Assembly: GCA_903772945.1 (NCBI GenBank)
Contig: CAICTM010001293.1
Location: 1 to 32,240, forward strand
Direction of reading: 5' to 3'
DNA: 32,240 nucleotides
Source of the DNA: Seminavis robusta
Lineage: Eukaryota; Bacillariophyta; Bacillariophyceae; Naviculales; Naviculaceae
Shown here: positions 10,533 through 19,147 of the stretch, in pieces
Position numbering within the stretch: position 1 is the first letter of the stretch
Layout of the letters: every line of letters starts with the position of its first letter
Notes under the pieces: generated by a model
What the model saw: the letters and a program-made list of their open reading frames with translations, nothing else
The model's database searches: none
Told to the model about the DNA's origin: nothing
Program-made: the position numbers and the translations under genes

Positions 10533-13500
10533 ATGAAGCAAGCACAAGCCCCTTCGACGAAGAGCGCACAAAAGAGTGCCTCACAAAAACCAAAAGCCAA
10601 ATCCAAAGTTGGCAGTAAATCCAACAAGCCTCCATCCAAACAGCAGAAAGCAACTTCTACTCCCATGATTGCCACGGCTTCTGCCAACATGGCCCCCGAT
10701 ACGTCGTCCCTGTTGGGGGGGATATGGATTGATGCCCCCAGCAGCGGTAGCAATGGAACTGACGTGGATGTGGATACCGTCATCTCGGAAATCACTCACG
10801 ATCTTACTGCCTTTGCCGCTGACTCTGCCAAGAAACCCGTGTCCAAACCAACAACCAGCAAACCAGACAACAAACCACCCGTGGCCAATGCGGATGCCTT
10901 GATGGAAGAATTGCTCAACTGTTTGAATGGAGCCACGGGAAGGGCCACTCCTGCCAAGGCGGCTGGAATCAAAAAGAAGGCTCCCACCACTCCCAGTACG
11001 GCCCAGAGCACTCCGGATCGTCCCGTCAAGGCCGCCCCTGCTGCTGCCAAGAAGAGGACTTCCAAAAGCTCGGATTCAGTTGCCATTACCAACAAGTCCT
11101 TGTCTACGGCAGGATCAGCTACAGCTACTGCCACGGGAGCTACAGCCAGCACTACCACCACGGCGAAACAATCTACCAAAGTCAAGCCACCGGCAACTCC
11201 CACGCCCCAAAAGAAAAAGGCCCCTACTATGGGTATGGACGTTTCACCCAATCCTCATGTGCGCAAGCCAAAGCCAGCTCCAACTACTGCAGCTTCAGCC
11301 GTACCAAAACCACCAAAGGCTGCCCCCAAAACGACTGGCATGGCCATGATGAAAACACCCCCACCCACAACAGCAACAACAACATCACCCAACAATAATA
11401 GCAACAACCTCGGGTTGTCGGAATTATCCAAACAGCTGCGTGTCCAACGAGCCAAGAACGAATGGCAGCATCAAGAAATTGCCCGTCTCGAACGACAAAT
11501 TCGAATCTTGTCCGACTTGAAGGGCGTCTCGGTGGCGGATCTGCGATTCTCCCTCGAATCGGCGTGTCAGGAAGAAGCGCATGGTGAATTGCGCAATCAG
11601 GTCCAATCCTTGCAGGCACAACTCGAGGCGCTCCAAACGCAACGCGATGCGACTCGTCGACGTGCATCCACGGCCACTACCGAAGCGGCACAATCCAAGA
11701 TTGCCACGCTCCAGTTGCGCATTGGAGAATTGGAAGAAGTCGATCATGCCAAGCAGGCCGAATTGCAGGGTCTCTATCAACAGTTGCAAGGACAGTCGCA
11801 AAAGACCACCACGTTGCAAACCACCAATGATCAACTGGCGGGGCGATTGCAACAGTTCGAGAACATTGCCAAACAGTACATTCAGGATTTGGAGGGAATC
11901 ACCGGTGAACGGGATACCTTGCGTCAACAAGTCGCCGCGCTGTCGCAGCAGTTGCACGATCAAAAGCATCAACAAGAGTTGGCACAGGCCATGAAGAATA
12001 TTGAGGATGAACTCGATAAGGAAAAGAAGCGCAAACAGGCTTATTTGAACCAGGCACGACAGCAACACCAGCAACAACAACAGCAACAACACAGTGCCAA
12101 TGCCAGGGGACCAGCCGTCAACAATCGTCTTTCCGGTTCGCAATTGGCGGCTATTCAAGGTGTGGTCGGACGTCAGGCAGGAGTGCCCGTCATGTCGCCA
12201 CGAGCAGGTGACGCTGCCACCATTGCTACCAATGTAATCCCGGACGATGTCATGAGCTTGAGCACCGCGAGTCAAAGTGTCAGTGTTGTGCCCAGCAATC
12301 CATTCGAGGGTTTGGAAGACGATGTCAGTCACCTCGGTGCGGACGACATGTCGGTCCACACCTTTGACGCCCTCATGATGAATGGTCTCAGCGAAGAACA
12401 GGCCAAGGAGGCTTTGGCCAAGGATGCCAAGATTACCGAACTCTACGAAGAGTTGCGGGGTCATGCCACCAAGGCGTCGCAACTGCAGACTCTCTGTGCC
12501 AATCAAAAGATGCATCTCGATCGATTCGCACAAGAACTCAATGAAAAGCAGGGATTGCTCAAGTCGACACAGAACAATTACAACTTTGCAAAGTCTGAAC
12601 ATGATAGTCTCTACCAACGTTTCTGTGATGTCGAGTTGCAGTTGCGAGTCGAGCAGGAAAAGGTGGAAGGATTGGAACGAAACTTGAACGCTCGCGTGAA
12701 TGAGAGCCAGCTGCGCGATGAACAGATGAAATGCCGATTCCAGGTCCAGACCGAGCGCATTGCCGATTTGGAACAACAGCAGCAATCCTTGTACGCGGCA
12801 TTTCAGTTGCTGCAGCAAGAAGTGCGGGCTCAAGACTCGGAACACAAAACGCTCAAGTCCAGCTTGGATGAAGCCGATTCCGAGGTGGCTCGTCAGTTGC
12901 GAGAAAGCGAAGTGGGCGGCAACGACAGGCGATCCAGTCTATCGTCGCCGATGGACATGTCTTCCCAAAGGAATGTCGTGTCTTCCCAAAGGAATGTGTT
13001 TGATGTTCCCTCTTCGGGAGGAGAGTACGGAGGTGATTTCTCGACCGTGACCGCCACGGAAGTCTCTCCTTATGCTGACATGCATGAATCGACAAGCAGT
13101 CTCTATGTTCCAACAGAACTCACACCACAACAACAAGGAATCGATCACCCCATGCAAATGTATGGCTATCTGGTAAGTGCAATCTGGAAGCTACTGATTT
13201 ACAGTGTCTCCTGTTCTTCAAGCCTCACCGATTCCCGCCCCCTCTCTCTCCCACAGTGGAAGCTTGACAAGATTAAAGGGTGGAAGCGAAGGTTTTTCGC
13301 CCTCTACGGGGAGGGCGGAGTGTATCAGATGACGTACAGCGACGGCCCCAAGGAACGCGTCAAGGGAACTATCTCCAACATCACAATGGGCGTGTCGACG
13401 GTGGCGGAAACCAACAAGTCCATTAAGAAGCCATTTTCTTTTGTTTTGCACGTGGATCCTTTGCGGCACGGTGCTCCTGTGCTGTATGCGGCTGCGCCAG

Positions 13501-13757
13501 ATGCGGCAAACTTTAACAAATGGATGAGCGCCCTGAAGGCCGCCACCATTCGGCCTGAAGACAGCATGTTCATGTCTCAGGCCAATTTGTCCGCCGAGGC
13601 CCAGGTGGAGGCCGACATGGAAGTCGCACGTCAAATGTCAGTCGGCGACTTGAACTACAATAGTAGTGCTAATGACGCGGACGCCCAAATCGAGGCCGAC
13701 CATCTCATGGCCATGAGGCTCTCGATTCAAAACCAGCCCAACCAAGCGTATGCATAG
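10533..13757 (+). CDS. Large coiled-coil protein with C-terminal PH domain
   Basis: Exons are 10533-13172 and 13257-13757; the product is 1046 residues. Residues 1 to about 290 are a Lys/Ala/Pro/Thr-rich disordered tail. About 298-520 is coiled coil ending in a Gln-rich run, a Ser-rich linker follows, and about 622-790 is a second coiled coil. The PH domain spans about 876-972: it opens YGYLWKLDKIKGWKRRFF across the splice junction and ends in a helix with the typical Trp (FNKWMSALK). PH domains bind phosphoinositides or proteins, so a membrane-associated scaffold is likely, but its partner is unknown. The start at 10533 (MKQAQAPSTK) is preferred to the in-frame ATG at 10419, whose 38 extra residues are unlike the rest. 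The tail has two EADxxxAxxxS repeats. Confidence 0.85.
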   Translation: MKQAQAPSTKSAQKSASQKPKAKSKVGSKSNKPPSKQQKATSTPMIATASANMAPDTSSLLGGIWIDAPSSGSNGTDVDVDTVISEITHDLTAFAADSAKKPVSKPTTSKPDNKPPVANADALMEELLNCLNGATGRATPAKAAGIKKKAPTTPSTAQSTPDRPVKAAPAAAKKRTSKSSDSVAITNKSLSTAGSATATATGATASTTTTAKQSTKVKPPATPTPQKKKAPTMGMDVSPNPHVRKPKPAPTTAASAVPKPPKAAPKTTGMAMMKTPPPTTATTTSPNNNSNNLGLSELSKQLRVQRAKNEWQHQEIARLERQIRILSDLKGVSVADLRFSLESACQEEAHGELRNQVQSLQAQLEALQTQRDATRRRASTATTEAAQSKIATLQLRIGELEEVDHAKQAELQGLYQQLQGQSQKTTTLQTTNDQLAGRLQQFENIAKQYIQDLEGITGERDTLRQQVAALSQQLHDQKHQQELAQAMKNIEDELDKEKKRKQAYLNQARQQHQQQQQQQHSANARGPAVNNRLSGSQLAAIQGVVGRQAGVPVMSPRAGDAATIATNVIPDDVMSLSTASQSVSVVPSNPFEGLEDDVSHLGADDMSVHTFDALMMNGLSEEQAKEALAKDAKITELYEELRGHATKASQLQTLCANQKMHLDRFAQELNEKQGLLKSTQNNYNFAKSEHDSLYQRFCDVELQLRVEQEKVEGLERNLNARVNESQLRDEQMKCRFQVQTERIADLEQQQQSLYAAFQLLQQEVRAQDSEHKTLKSSLDEADSEVARQLRESEVGGNDRRSSLSSPMDMSSQRNVVSSQRNVFDVPSSGGEYGGDFSTVTATEVSPYADMHESTSSLYVPTELTPQQQGIDHPMQMYGYLVSAIWKLLIYSVSCSSSLTDSRPLSLPQWKLDKIKGWKRRFFALYGEGGVYQMTYSDGPKERVKGTISNITMGVSTVAETNKSIKKPFSFVLHVDPLRHGAPVLYAAAPDAANFNKWMSALKAATIRPEDSMFMSQANLSAEAQVEADMEVARQMSVGDLNYNSSANDADAQIEADHLMAMRLSIQNQPNQAYA
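13173..13256 (+). other. 84-nt intron splitting the PH domain, frame-neutral
   Basis: The donor is CTG|GTAAGT and the acceptor CTCTCCCACAG|TGG. It is 28 codons long and has no in-frame stop, so the unspliced reading stays open. Removing it joins YGYL directly to WKLDKIKGWKRRFF, the expected first strands of a PH domain. Confidence 0.85.
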
Positions 13758-14582
13758 AATTTATGGTGGTGGCTGTGAAGTTTGAGAATGCGTCTTTGTG
13801 TCTCTTGAAGGGTTTTGAGCGAGGGGACACTGTAGGTTGCATACACGAAATGATGGGTCACATGAGAAAGTATCCCAATGAACAATGCACACGTACCGGT
13901 AGCTAGTACAGAGTAGAACGAAAAGAACGAAAACTTGAGCTTTGGTTTTGTAGCAAACTTCTTTCTGCAATCCTAGCTAGCCAGCTTCATTCTCTCTTCC
14001 CTAACTTCTTGGGAGCTCCCTTTGTTCCTGTCGTGCCATCCGGTTAGCCAGGGCAATGGACTCACCGGTTAGCTAGCTGTCGAATCTACACTCTCTTGTA
14101 GCTCTATCCAATAGGACCTTTTCTAACACTATCTGGCCCAGAAGGCAAATTTTATCCGCGGCTCTTATCAGTGCAGCACACACTTATGACCTCGAGATTT
14201 GTTCACAAGTGTGGACGCTCCACTGAGCCACGCACAACCACGGGGTGTGTTGAGCTGTGTTGTCAACCGACCAACATGAAGATACGCTCACGTTGTGCTC
14301 TCATTTTTGGGTCTTACTCACTGTGCACCGCTAAGCAAGACTGAAGATTGAAGATTTTATCCGTGCTGTCAACAAACGCTTGCTACTGTATGCTACGGCT
14401 GTGCTGGTACCAGTATGATAGCTAGCAACGAAAAGATCCCTCTGACTCGGAACAAGTGGGGGTCGAGTGAAAGGGTCTTCGAAAGAGTCCATATCCACCT
14501 TCGTTGTAAGCATTTATTTTGAGAAGCAGCATCAACCTGGCTATCCCTTGTCATACCTGCTGGTAGCTACAGCATACATACT
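13758..14582. other. Intergenic region, no gene recognised
   Basis: This gap of 825 bp lies between two genes on the same strand. It should hold the 3' end of the coiled-coil gene and the promoter of the next gene. ACGTACCGGTAG near 13892 and GGTACC at 14407 belong to the repeated motif seen elsewhere between genes here. Short open frames in it look random. No tRNA fold was seen. Confidence 0.5.
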
Positions 14583-15392
14583 ATGGCACATCAGGATCAT
14601 GTAGAGGTTGCTGTCACGAAGAATGGAAGGGTGATAAGTGTGGGGACAGCAACTGAAGCAAGCCGTGTTCCTGCTTTAGATACTGCCCTGGCAATCGAAG
14701 ACAAAGCATCAGTCCTTTTGGTCAAGGATCTTTCCGAAGGGGGCGAGTGGAGTGTCCCAAGGGCTCCGGTGCCGAAATTGCTGGCTAAAAGAGGTGTTAC
14801 AGAGCCGCTCTGGCAACAAAGCTACGATGGAACTGTGCAGCGTCACCGCAACTTTGAATCTCTAAGAACCAAGATACAACGCAACGCCAAAGTAGTCGTT
14901 TCTCTGTTACTTTGCTTTTTGGTTGCCTCAACCTTGGTACCTGTGGTGGGTTTCATGATAACTGGGTCTTTCTGGTTTCTGCTGATCGGATTATTGGAGT
15001 TCCTGTCCATCGGGATTATGTGTCGAAGTTGTAAATCGTTCCAGAGAAATCCATTGCATGTGGAAGCCGCAGGGCTCAAGGAGGAATGGAAAGCCTTCGT
15101 GCAGCAACAGCAATCTCATTACAAGAAGCTGGGAATTGATGCCCTGCTGACATTCACACGAACGAATAATTCAAATGATGTGCTGGTGGGAGCCATTGCA
15201 TTCAAACTTGTGCATGAGTTTCAACCGAAAAGCTCCAGCCAAGGCTTGATGGAGGATCTGTCTAAATTGAAGCGTATGTGGGATGATGGCCTCTTGACGG
15301 AAGAGGAATTCAAACAAGCCAAGTCAACGATATGGCGGGACTATGATATCGGGCAACTAGAAGGCGGCTTGCCGCTACAGGGAGGCTGCTAG
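14583..15392 (+). CDS. Two-helix membrane protein with SHOCT-like C-terminus
   Basis: A protein of 269 residues without introns. Residues 1-100 are soluble. Two adjacent hydrophobic segments, about 103-127 and 129-147, form a probable membrane hairpin, followed by a CRSC motif and a soluble region. Residues 221-257 (LMEDLSKLKRMWDDGLLTEE, then EFKQAK) match the SHOCT pattern of a short helix, a D-G-L/I-L-T-x-E-E-F turn and a second helix. SHOCT domains sit at protein ends and are thought to mediate oligomerisation. The function is unknown. The start at 14583 is the first ATG in a continuous frame. Confidence 0.75.
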   Translation: MAHQDHVEVAVTKNGRVISVGTATEASRVPALDTALAIEDKASVLLVKDLSEGGEWSVPRAPVPKLLAKRGVTEPLWQQSYDGTVQRHRNFESLRTKIQRNAKVVVSLLLCFLVASTLVPVVGFMITGSFWFLLIGLLEFLSIGIMCRSCKSFQRNPLHVEAAGLKEEWKAFVQQQQSHYKKLGIDALLTFTRTNNSNDVLVGAIAFKLVHEFQPKSSSQGLMEDLSKLKRMWDDGLLTEEEFKQAKSTIWRDYDIGQLEGGLPLQGGC

Positions 15393-15751
15393 AGTTGCGA
15401 TCTTTTCATTCATTGTTGACCTGTTGTCTGTCAATGGTAATCAAAACCTACATGCCTTATTTAGGGTTGGTTCATCATGGTTGCTGAGCGCAGAGGGGCT
15501 ATTGATGCTGTGTAAGAGTACTGTGGATTGTCGTCTGTAGAATAAAGGAACTCGAGCTAGTACCTAAGTGAAACCACGAAGCTACCATATTGCACATCTC
15601 TTGGGTGCCAGGTTGTGTTACATCTGCAAGGAGAGAGATATCCTATCTCGTGCTGTGCGACCCGCCATTCCCTGCTGAAACGGGCAACTTGGCAGAATTT
15701 GGCAGGGAACCCTGTGCGGTCCCAAAAGTTTGACTTGGTTGTCCTCATCCT
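15393..15751. other. Convergent 3' intergenic region
   Basis: This gap of 359 bp lies between two converging stop codons. It would hold both 3' untranslated regions. AATAAA at 15541-15546 could serve the plus-strand gene. No coding potential is recognised. Confidence 0.5.
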
Positions 15752-16533
15752 TCAGTTTTCTTTATCATCTTTGTTGAAGAAAAGAATCATGGGTGGCACG
15801 TACTGGTCGACGATTTCGTGAGCCTTCGCATGTTCCTCAAGGACGACTACCTCGTAGTGATGCCAACCGTTAATGGCTGCTACCCCATTGACGAGAAGTA
15901 TCCCCACCATGATAGTCAGAACTGTCCACATTTTGGACAACGAAGCTCCAGCTGTCGATCTTCCAAGCAGAGTTGCCAGTCCCACTCGAATACCGTAGAC
16001 CATGTGCCAAAGGCCCGCCAACCCCAACACGATAAGATAGATTGGGAAGAAGGATCCAAAACCTTGTGTGGCTAGGTACACATAGGTATAGTCCAGTTTG
16101 TCGGATTCTTCCAATCCCAGGGCAGCGTACGGTGCTCCTCGAACTCCCCAAACATGTCCAAATATGAAAAAAGAAAGAATATACCCCGTGTAGCGATGGG
16201 CCTGTAGTTCTGCAGAAATGGCAGGTGCGGTAGATTTCTTCCTTTTGTCGTCTTCGTCATCATTCTTCTTTTTGGCTGCCGCTGCTACTATCTTTTGCCG
16301 TCGAAAGTAAATGATCGTATTGCTGGCCATGTGCACCAAGACACTGGCAGCGAGTAGAGATTCGAAGATGGCATTGCGATAAACCCTCGTGCCAACGCCA
16401 AGGTGTCATTTCCAACCTGTTGACTGACCAGGTTGGAAATGTGCGAAATGAGATGGACCGTCAAGAAGACGGCAAAGAACAAGCCCGAAATGGCTTGGAC
16501 CTTTCGCCAGGCTGCTGTCGAGATGGTGGCCAT
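15752..16533 (-). CDS. Mcp1/SdhC-like multi-helix membrane protein, apparent frameshift
   Basis: The gene opens at 16533 (MATISTAAWRKVQ) and the rest lies in another frame down to 15752. The frames meet at a GGG run (complement of 16385-16387); one more G would give a continuous protein of about 260 residues. It has about five hydrophobic helices with histidines at helix ends: HLISHISN, VLVHMASN, FIFGHVWGVRG, GLWHMVYGIR and NGWHHYEV. The RYTGYILSFFIFGHVW and LAGLWHMVYG pairs resemble the Mcp1/DUF1691 family and the related succinate dehydrogenase cytochrome b fold, so a mitochondrial heme-binding membrane protein is plausible. This could be a sequencing error, a real frameshift or a recent pseudogene. 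The strong conservation of sense on both sides favours an error or a very young lesion. Confidence 0.7.
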
Positions 16534-17272
16534 GACGGTACCACCGATGAGGAAGGGGGATGAGTGCTTCAAGATCTTGAGAAAAAAGAAAAATGAGGAT
16601 TCGATTCGATTCGTGATTCGCACTCGTGATGCGCATCAGGTATCGTACTGTACCATACCAGGCACCAGTACCGTACGGTGTGCGGTACTGGTACCAGGTA
16701 CCTGGTACCGGTTCTGTACCGTACTATACGTCATCCAAAAAATCTTTGCTCACCATGCAGAAAGAAGCGGTACTAGTACCGGTACAGAATGCAGAAGGAT
16801 GCTCGAAGCGATGCCGCTCTGGCGATGGCGACTGCGGCTGCTGCCCCTGGCGCGATACCGAAGGGTTGGATGCCAAGTACTGCGGGATAACTATTCTGAA
16901 GTCCAAGTTAACTCTAAAGCAAAACGACAATGGTCAAGGATTATCTCGCTACGGTCGGTATCTGCTTCTTCAACGCTGGTGTTGGAACTGATAGGTAACC
17001 GTTGTGTTTCCTTTCTTGGTAACGGCGCTGTTCATTGTCTTTTTATTACATGTATTCATACGGCGTCCGAGAAGTTGGTGCTGGTGGTTCGGAGCGTGTT
17101 GGTTTGGTAATTGATGTGATATTGATTTGTGCGATCCTTGCTTCCCTCCAAAGGACAGTTGCTGCCACAGTTTTCCGTTTTTTGTTTTTGTTTTGATGTG
17201 GAACTAGCGGCGGAAGTCAAGCCAAGACAAGACAAAGGGAGAATCGTGTGCAGTACAGCTTTGCGTTGCTGT
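16534..17272. other. Intergenic region rich in GTAC palindromes
   Basis: From about 16635 to 16800 the sequence is packed with GTAC, GGTACC and TACCGGTA words. A CRE-like TACGTCATC followed by AAAATCTTT is at 16727-16747, nearly identical to 18982-19002. Overlapping frames over 16755-16990 include a Cys-rich reading and an Ala-rich reading, but neither resembles a known family or splices convincingly. The distal part may hold the 3' region of the next gene. Confidence 0.45.
16598..16613. promoter_or_regulatory. GATTC tandem motif upstream of the Mcp1-like gene
   Basis: GATTCGATTCGATTCG lies 65 nt upstream of the ATG at 16533. The same unit occurs upstream of three other genes in this window. 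The function is inferred only from position. Confidence 0.4.
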
Positions 17273-18502
17273 CTAAGCCAGGTGGCAAAGAACGGGCATG
17301 GCCATGATGTCGTTGGCGGTGAAGTTCTTGAGCACGAATTGATCCAGGGACGGACGAAAAATCAAGTGCGGGAAAACATCTAGGCCCTTATTCCAGCGGC
17401 AGTGATTGATCAAGCTGTACTGGGAACATTCGCCTTCCAAGGGCAACAATGGCGTCGAGTTGTCGAGATTGGCGTTGGCCGTCCACCATCCAGCAGTGTA
17501 TTCCCACACACTTTTGAGAATATCAATGCCCTCAGAACCTTTCGACTCCATGTCGGCAGCGAAAAAGTAATTAAACAAAAAGACACCATCGGTCTCCTTG
17601 CTGACTTCATCGATTCGTTTGGCGTTGGAGCAGGTGATACAGTGGACAAAGCGAGCCACCTTATCAATCTTTCCTTTCATCTTTGCAAAGTCTGGTGTGG
17701 CACGGATTCGCACAGCCGCATCGGGGTTGACACACTCAATCAATACGGCTGTGTCGAACTCGGCAACGTGAATGTCATAGTTGCCCTTGTCAAGAACTTC
17801 GCGACCTTCTTTGGAGCCCGGTGGAATGATAAAGGCGTCGAAGACGTCAGCCCGTTGAACTTCCCCTGGATACAGCTCCAGGAGCTCTTTACACGCTACC
17901 TTGAGCTCTTCCAGGAGACCAGCTTTCATGGCACTGTTCTTGTGGAAGGGGGATGGCATTTCGATCTCTGCGGCAATGTGAATGTAGCCAAATTCATTGG
18001 GTTCTTTGAGCATACCCTGGGCTCGGATGCTCTGGGCCAGATGGCCATTTACAATCTTCATTCCTGCTGGCCACACCGTGCCAGCTTCATCGATGAATGC
18101 TTCCTTTTTCTTTTCTTCTTTCTCTTCGGCGCCTTGTATTTCAGTGGGAAGCGTCCCATCTTCCTTGGCGATGCCAGCCTTCCAGGCAGCCGTGTCGCCT
18201 TCCAAGGTTGCTGCCTCAACCGGCTTCATAGGCAAGCCACCGCGTTCTTCGATTTGCTTGCGCAATAGGACAGCCAATGACTTTTGATCTTCGACAGAAA
18301 CAACACCGGCTTCTCCCAATGCCTTGGCCAGAGCAGCTTCTCCATCTTCCTGAACGGCAATCTTTTTGAGATTCATTACATGCTGGAGTTGGACGGCTCC
18401 TTCGCTACCTTTCAAGGCAGTGTAGCAATGACTCAGTCCATGTTTCTCCAACATGGCTTCAAACTCACTCTTTTTTATTTCGTTCTTGCTGGTGGCAAAC
18501 AT
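17273..18502 (-). CDS. Unrecognised 409-residue protein
   Basis: A single uninterrupted frame on the minus strand. The start at 18502 (MFATSKNEIKKSEFEAMLEK) is chosen over an upstream in-frame ATG at 18634, because the intervening residues are uncharacteristic and the GATTC and GTGAAA elements sit there. The N-terminal 120 residues are helical and charged. A Glu/Lys-rich linker (GAEEKEEKKKEAF) lies near 145. The C-terminal part is a mixed alpha/beta region with clusters such as GYIHIAAEIEMPSPFHKN, FDAFIIPPGSKEG and FVHCITCSNAKRID. No signal peptide or membrane helix is seen, so it is probably cytosolic. I do not recognise the family and assign no function. It is divergent from the glutathione S-transferase gene, sharing a 645-bp intergenic region. 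Confidence 0.8.
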   Translation of the reverse strand: MFATSKNEIKKSEFEAMLEKHGLSHCYTALKGSEGAVQLQHVMNLKKIAVQEDGEAALAKALGEAGVVSVEDQKSLAVLLRKQIEERGGLPMKPVEAATLEGDTAAWKAGIAKEDGTLPTEIQGAEEKEEKKKEAFIDEAGTVWPAGMKIVNGHLAQSIRAQGMLKEPNEFGYIHIAAEIEMPSPFHKNSAMKAGLLEELKVACKELLELYPGEVQRADVFDAFIIPPGSKEGREVLDKGNYDIHVAEFDTAVLIECVNPDAAVRIRATPDFAKMKGKIDKVARFVHCITCSNAKRIDEVSKETDGVFLFNYFFAADMESKGSEGIDILKSVWEYTAGWWTANANLDNSTPLLPLEGECSQYSLINHCRWNKGLDVFPHLIFRPSLDQFVLKNFTANDIMAMPVLCHLA

Positions 18503-18517
18503 GATTTGGTTTGCTCG

Positions 18518-18532
18518 GATTCGATTCGATTC
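18518..18532. promoter_or_regulatory. GATTC triplet just upstream of the 409-residue gene
   Basis: GATTCGATTCGATTC begins 15 nt upstream of the ATG at 18502, which puts it in the 5' untranslated region or core promoter. Confidence 0.45.
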
Positions 18533-18628
18533 TGCAAAATTGTGAGCCAAAATGAATGTAATAAGTTGGTTGTCACTCCAAAGTACAACGTCCGGAAATG
18601 GGCTATTAATAGTTTCCCTTGGTTGAAA

Positions 18629-18782
18629 TTTCACGTTTTAGTTCACTTTACGTGAAATTACATTTATGTTTGTGAAACAATGAAACGGATTTGTGAAAAC
18701 GAATCATACAAAGCCACACACTTTTTGCGTGAAACTAGTTTCACGTATTTCACACTTGTGAAATTAGTTTCACCGTGTGAAA
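18629..18782. promoter_or_regulatory. Array of ten GTGAAA/TTTCAC hexamers
   Basis: Exact hexamers start at 18629, 18652, 18672, 18693, 18729, 18739, 18748, 18758, 18768 and 18777. The last six are 9 or 10 bp apart, about one helical turn, in mixed orientation. CGTGAAACTAGTTTCACG (18728-18745) is a perfect 18-bp palindrome. The array lies between two divergent genes, 127 bp from one start and 365 bp from the other, which suggests cooperative binding by a transcription factor. The binding factor is unknown. Confidence 0.6.
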
Positions 18783-19081
18783 CTGTCAAAATCAAATCAA
18801 GTCATGTTTCCACCGTTACGAACCAAGAAGCCTGAAGAAGTCGCGGATGTATCCATGACTCACTCACAATAGGTTCCTGGATCTTCCATGTCACGCGGGT
18901 ACCGGTACCGTTACTATCACCACTGAACAAGTCCAACGGTGCTACTAGTAGTACCCTTTGAAGTTCCATGCAACCACTTCGTACGTCATCGACAAAATCT
19001 TTTCTGTCTCTCTTGCCAATCAATCATGCAGTGCCATCATTTGCCGAAGGATGACGATGATAGTGATGATTGCCACAATCA

Positions 19082-19091
19082 GATTCGATTC
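19082..19091. promoter_or_regulatory. GATTC doublet upstream of the GST gene
   Basis: GATTCGATTC ends 56 nt before the ATG at 19148. It is the same unit found upstream of three other genes in the window. Confidence 0.4.
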
Positions 19092-19147
19092 TGACTGTTT
19101 GCTGTTACCATCATCATTCATTGAGGTCTAGAAACTAGTAATTAACA

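Larger units (their letters stand above)
18503..19147. other. Divergent promoter, 409-residue gene and selenoprotein-like GST
   Basis: The gap of 645 bp holds the GTGAAA array (18629-18782), GGTACCGGTACC (18899-18910), a CRE-like TACGTCATC at 18982, and GATTC repeats beside each gene. A short upstream frame starting ATGCAG at 19026 and ending at 19094 lies before the transferase start and could act as an upstream open reading frame if it is transcribed. Confidence 0.5.

Noticed and set aside
11424-12845. Long minus-strand frame opposite the coiled-coil gene
   Set aside because: It is a shadow of Gln- and Leu-rich coiled-coil codons, giving a Leu-rich reading with no domain.
13761-14513. Short frames and possible RNA gene in the 13.8-14.5 kb gap
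   Set aside because: No tRNA cloverleaf, no rRNA-like sequence and no conserved protein motif were seen.
16755-16991. Cys-rich plus-strand frame, and an overlapping Ala-rich frame
   Set aside because: The Cys-rich frame begins in GTAC-repeat DNA and shows no family pattern. The Ala-rich frame stops after about 33 codons and I found no convincing splice.
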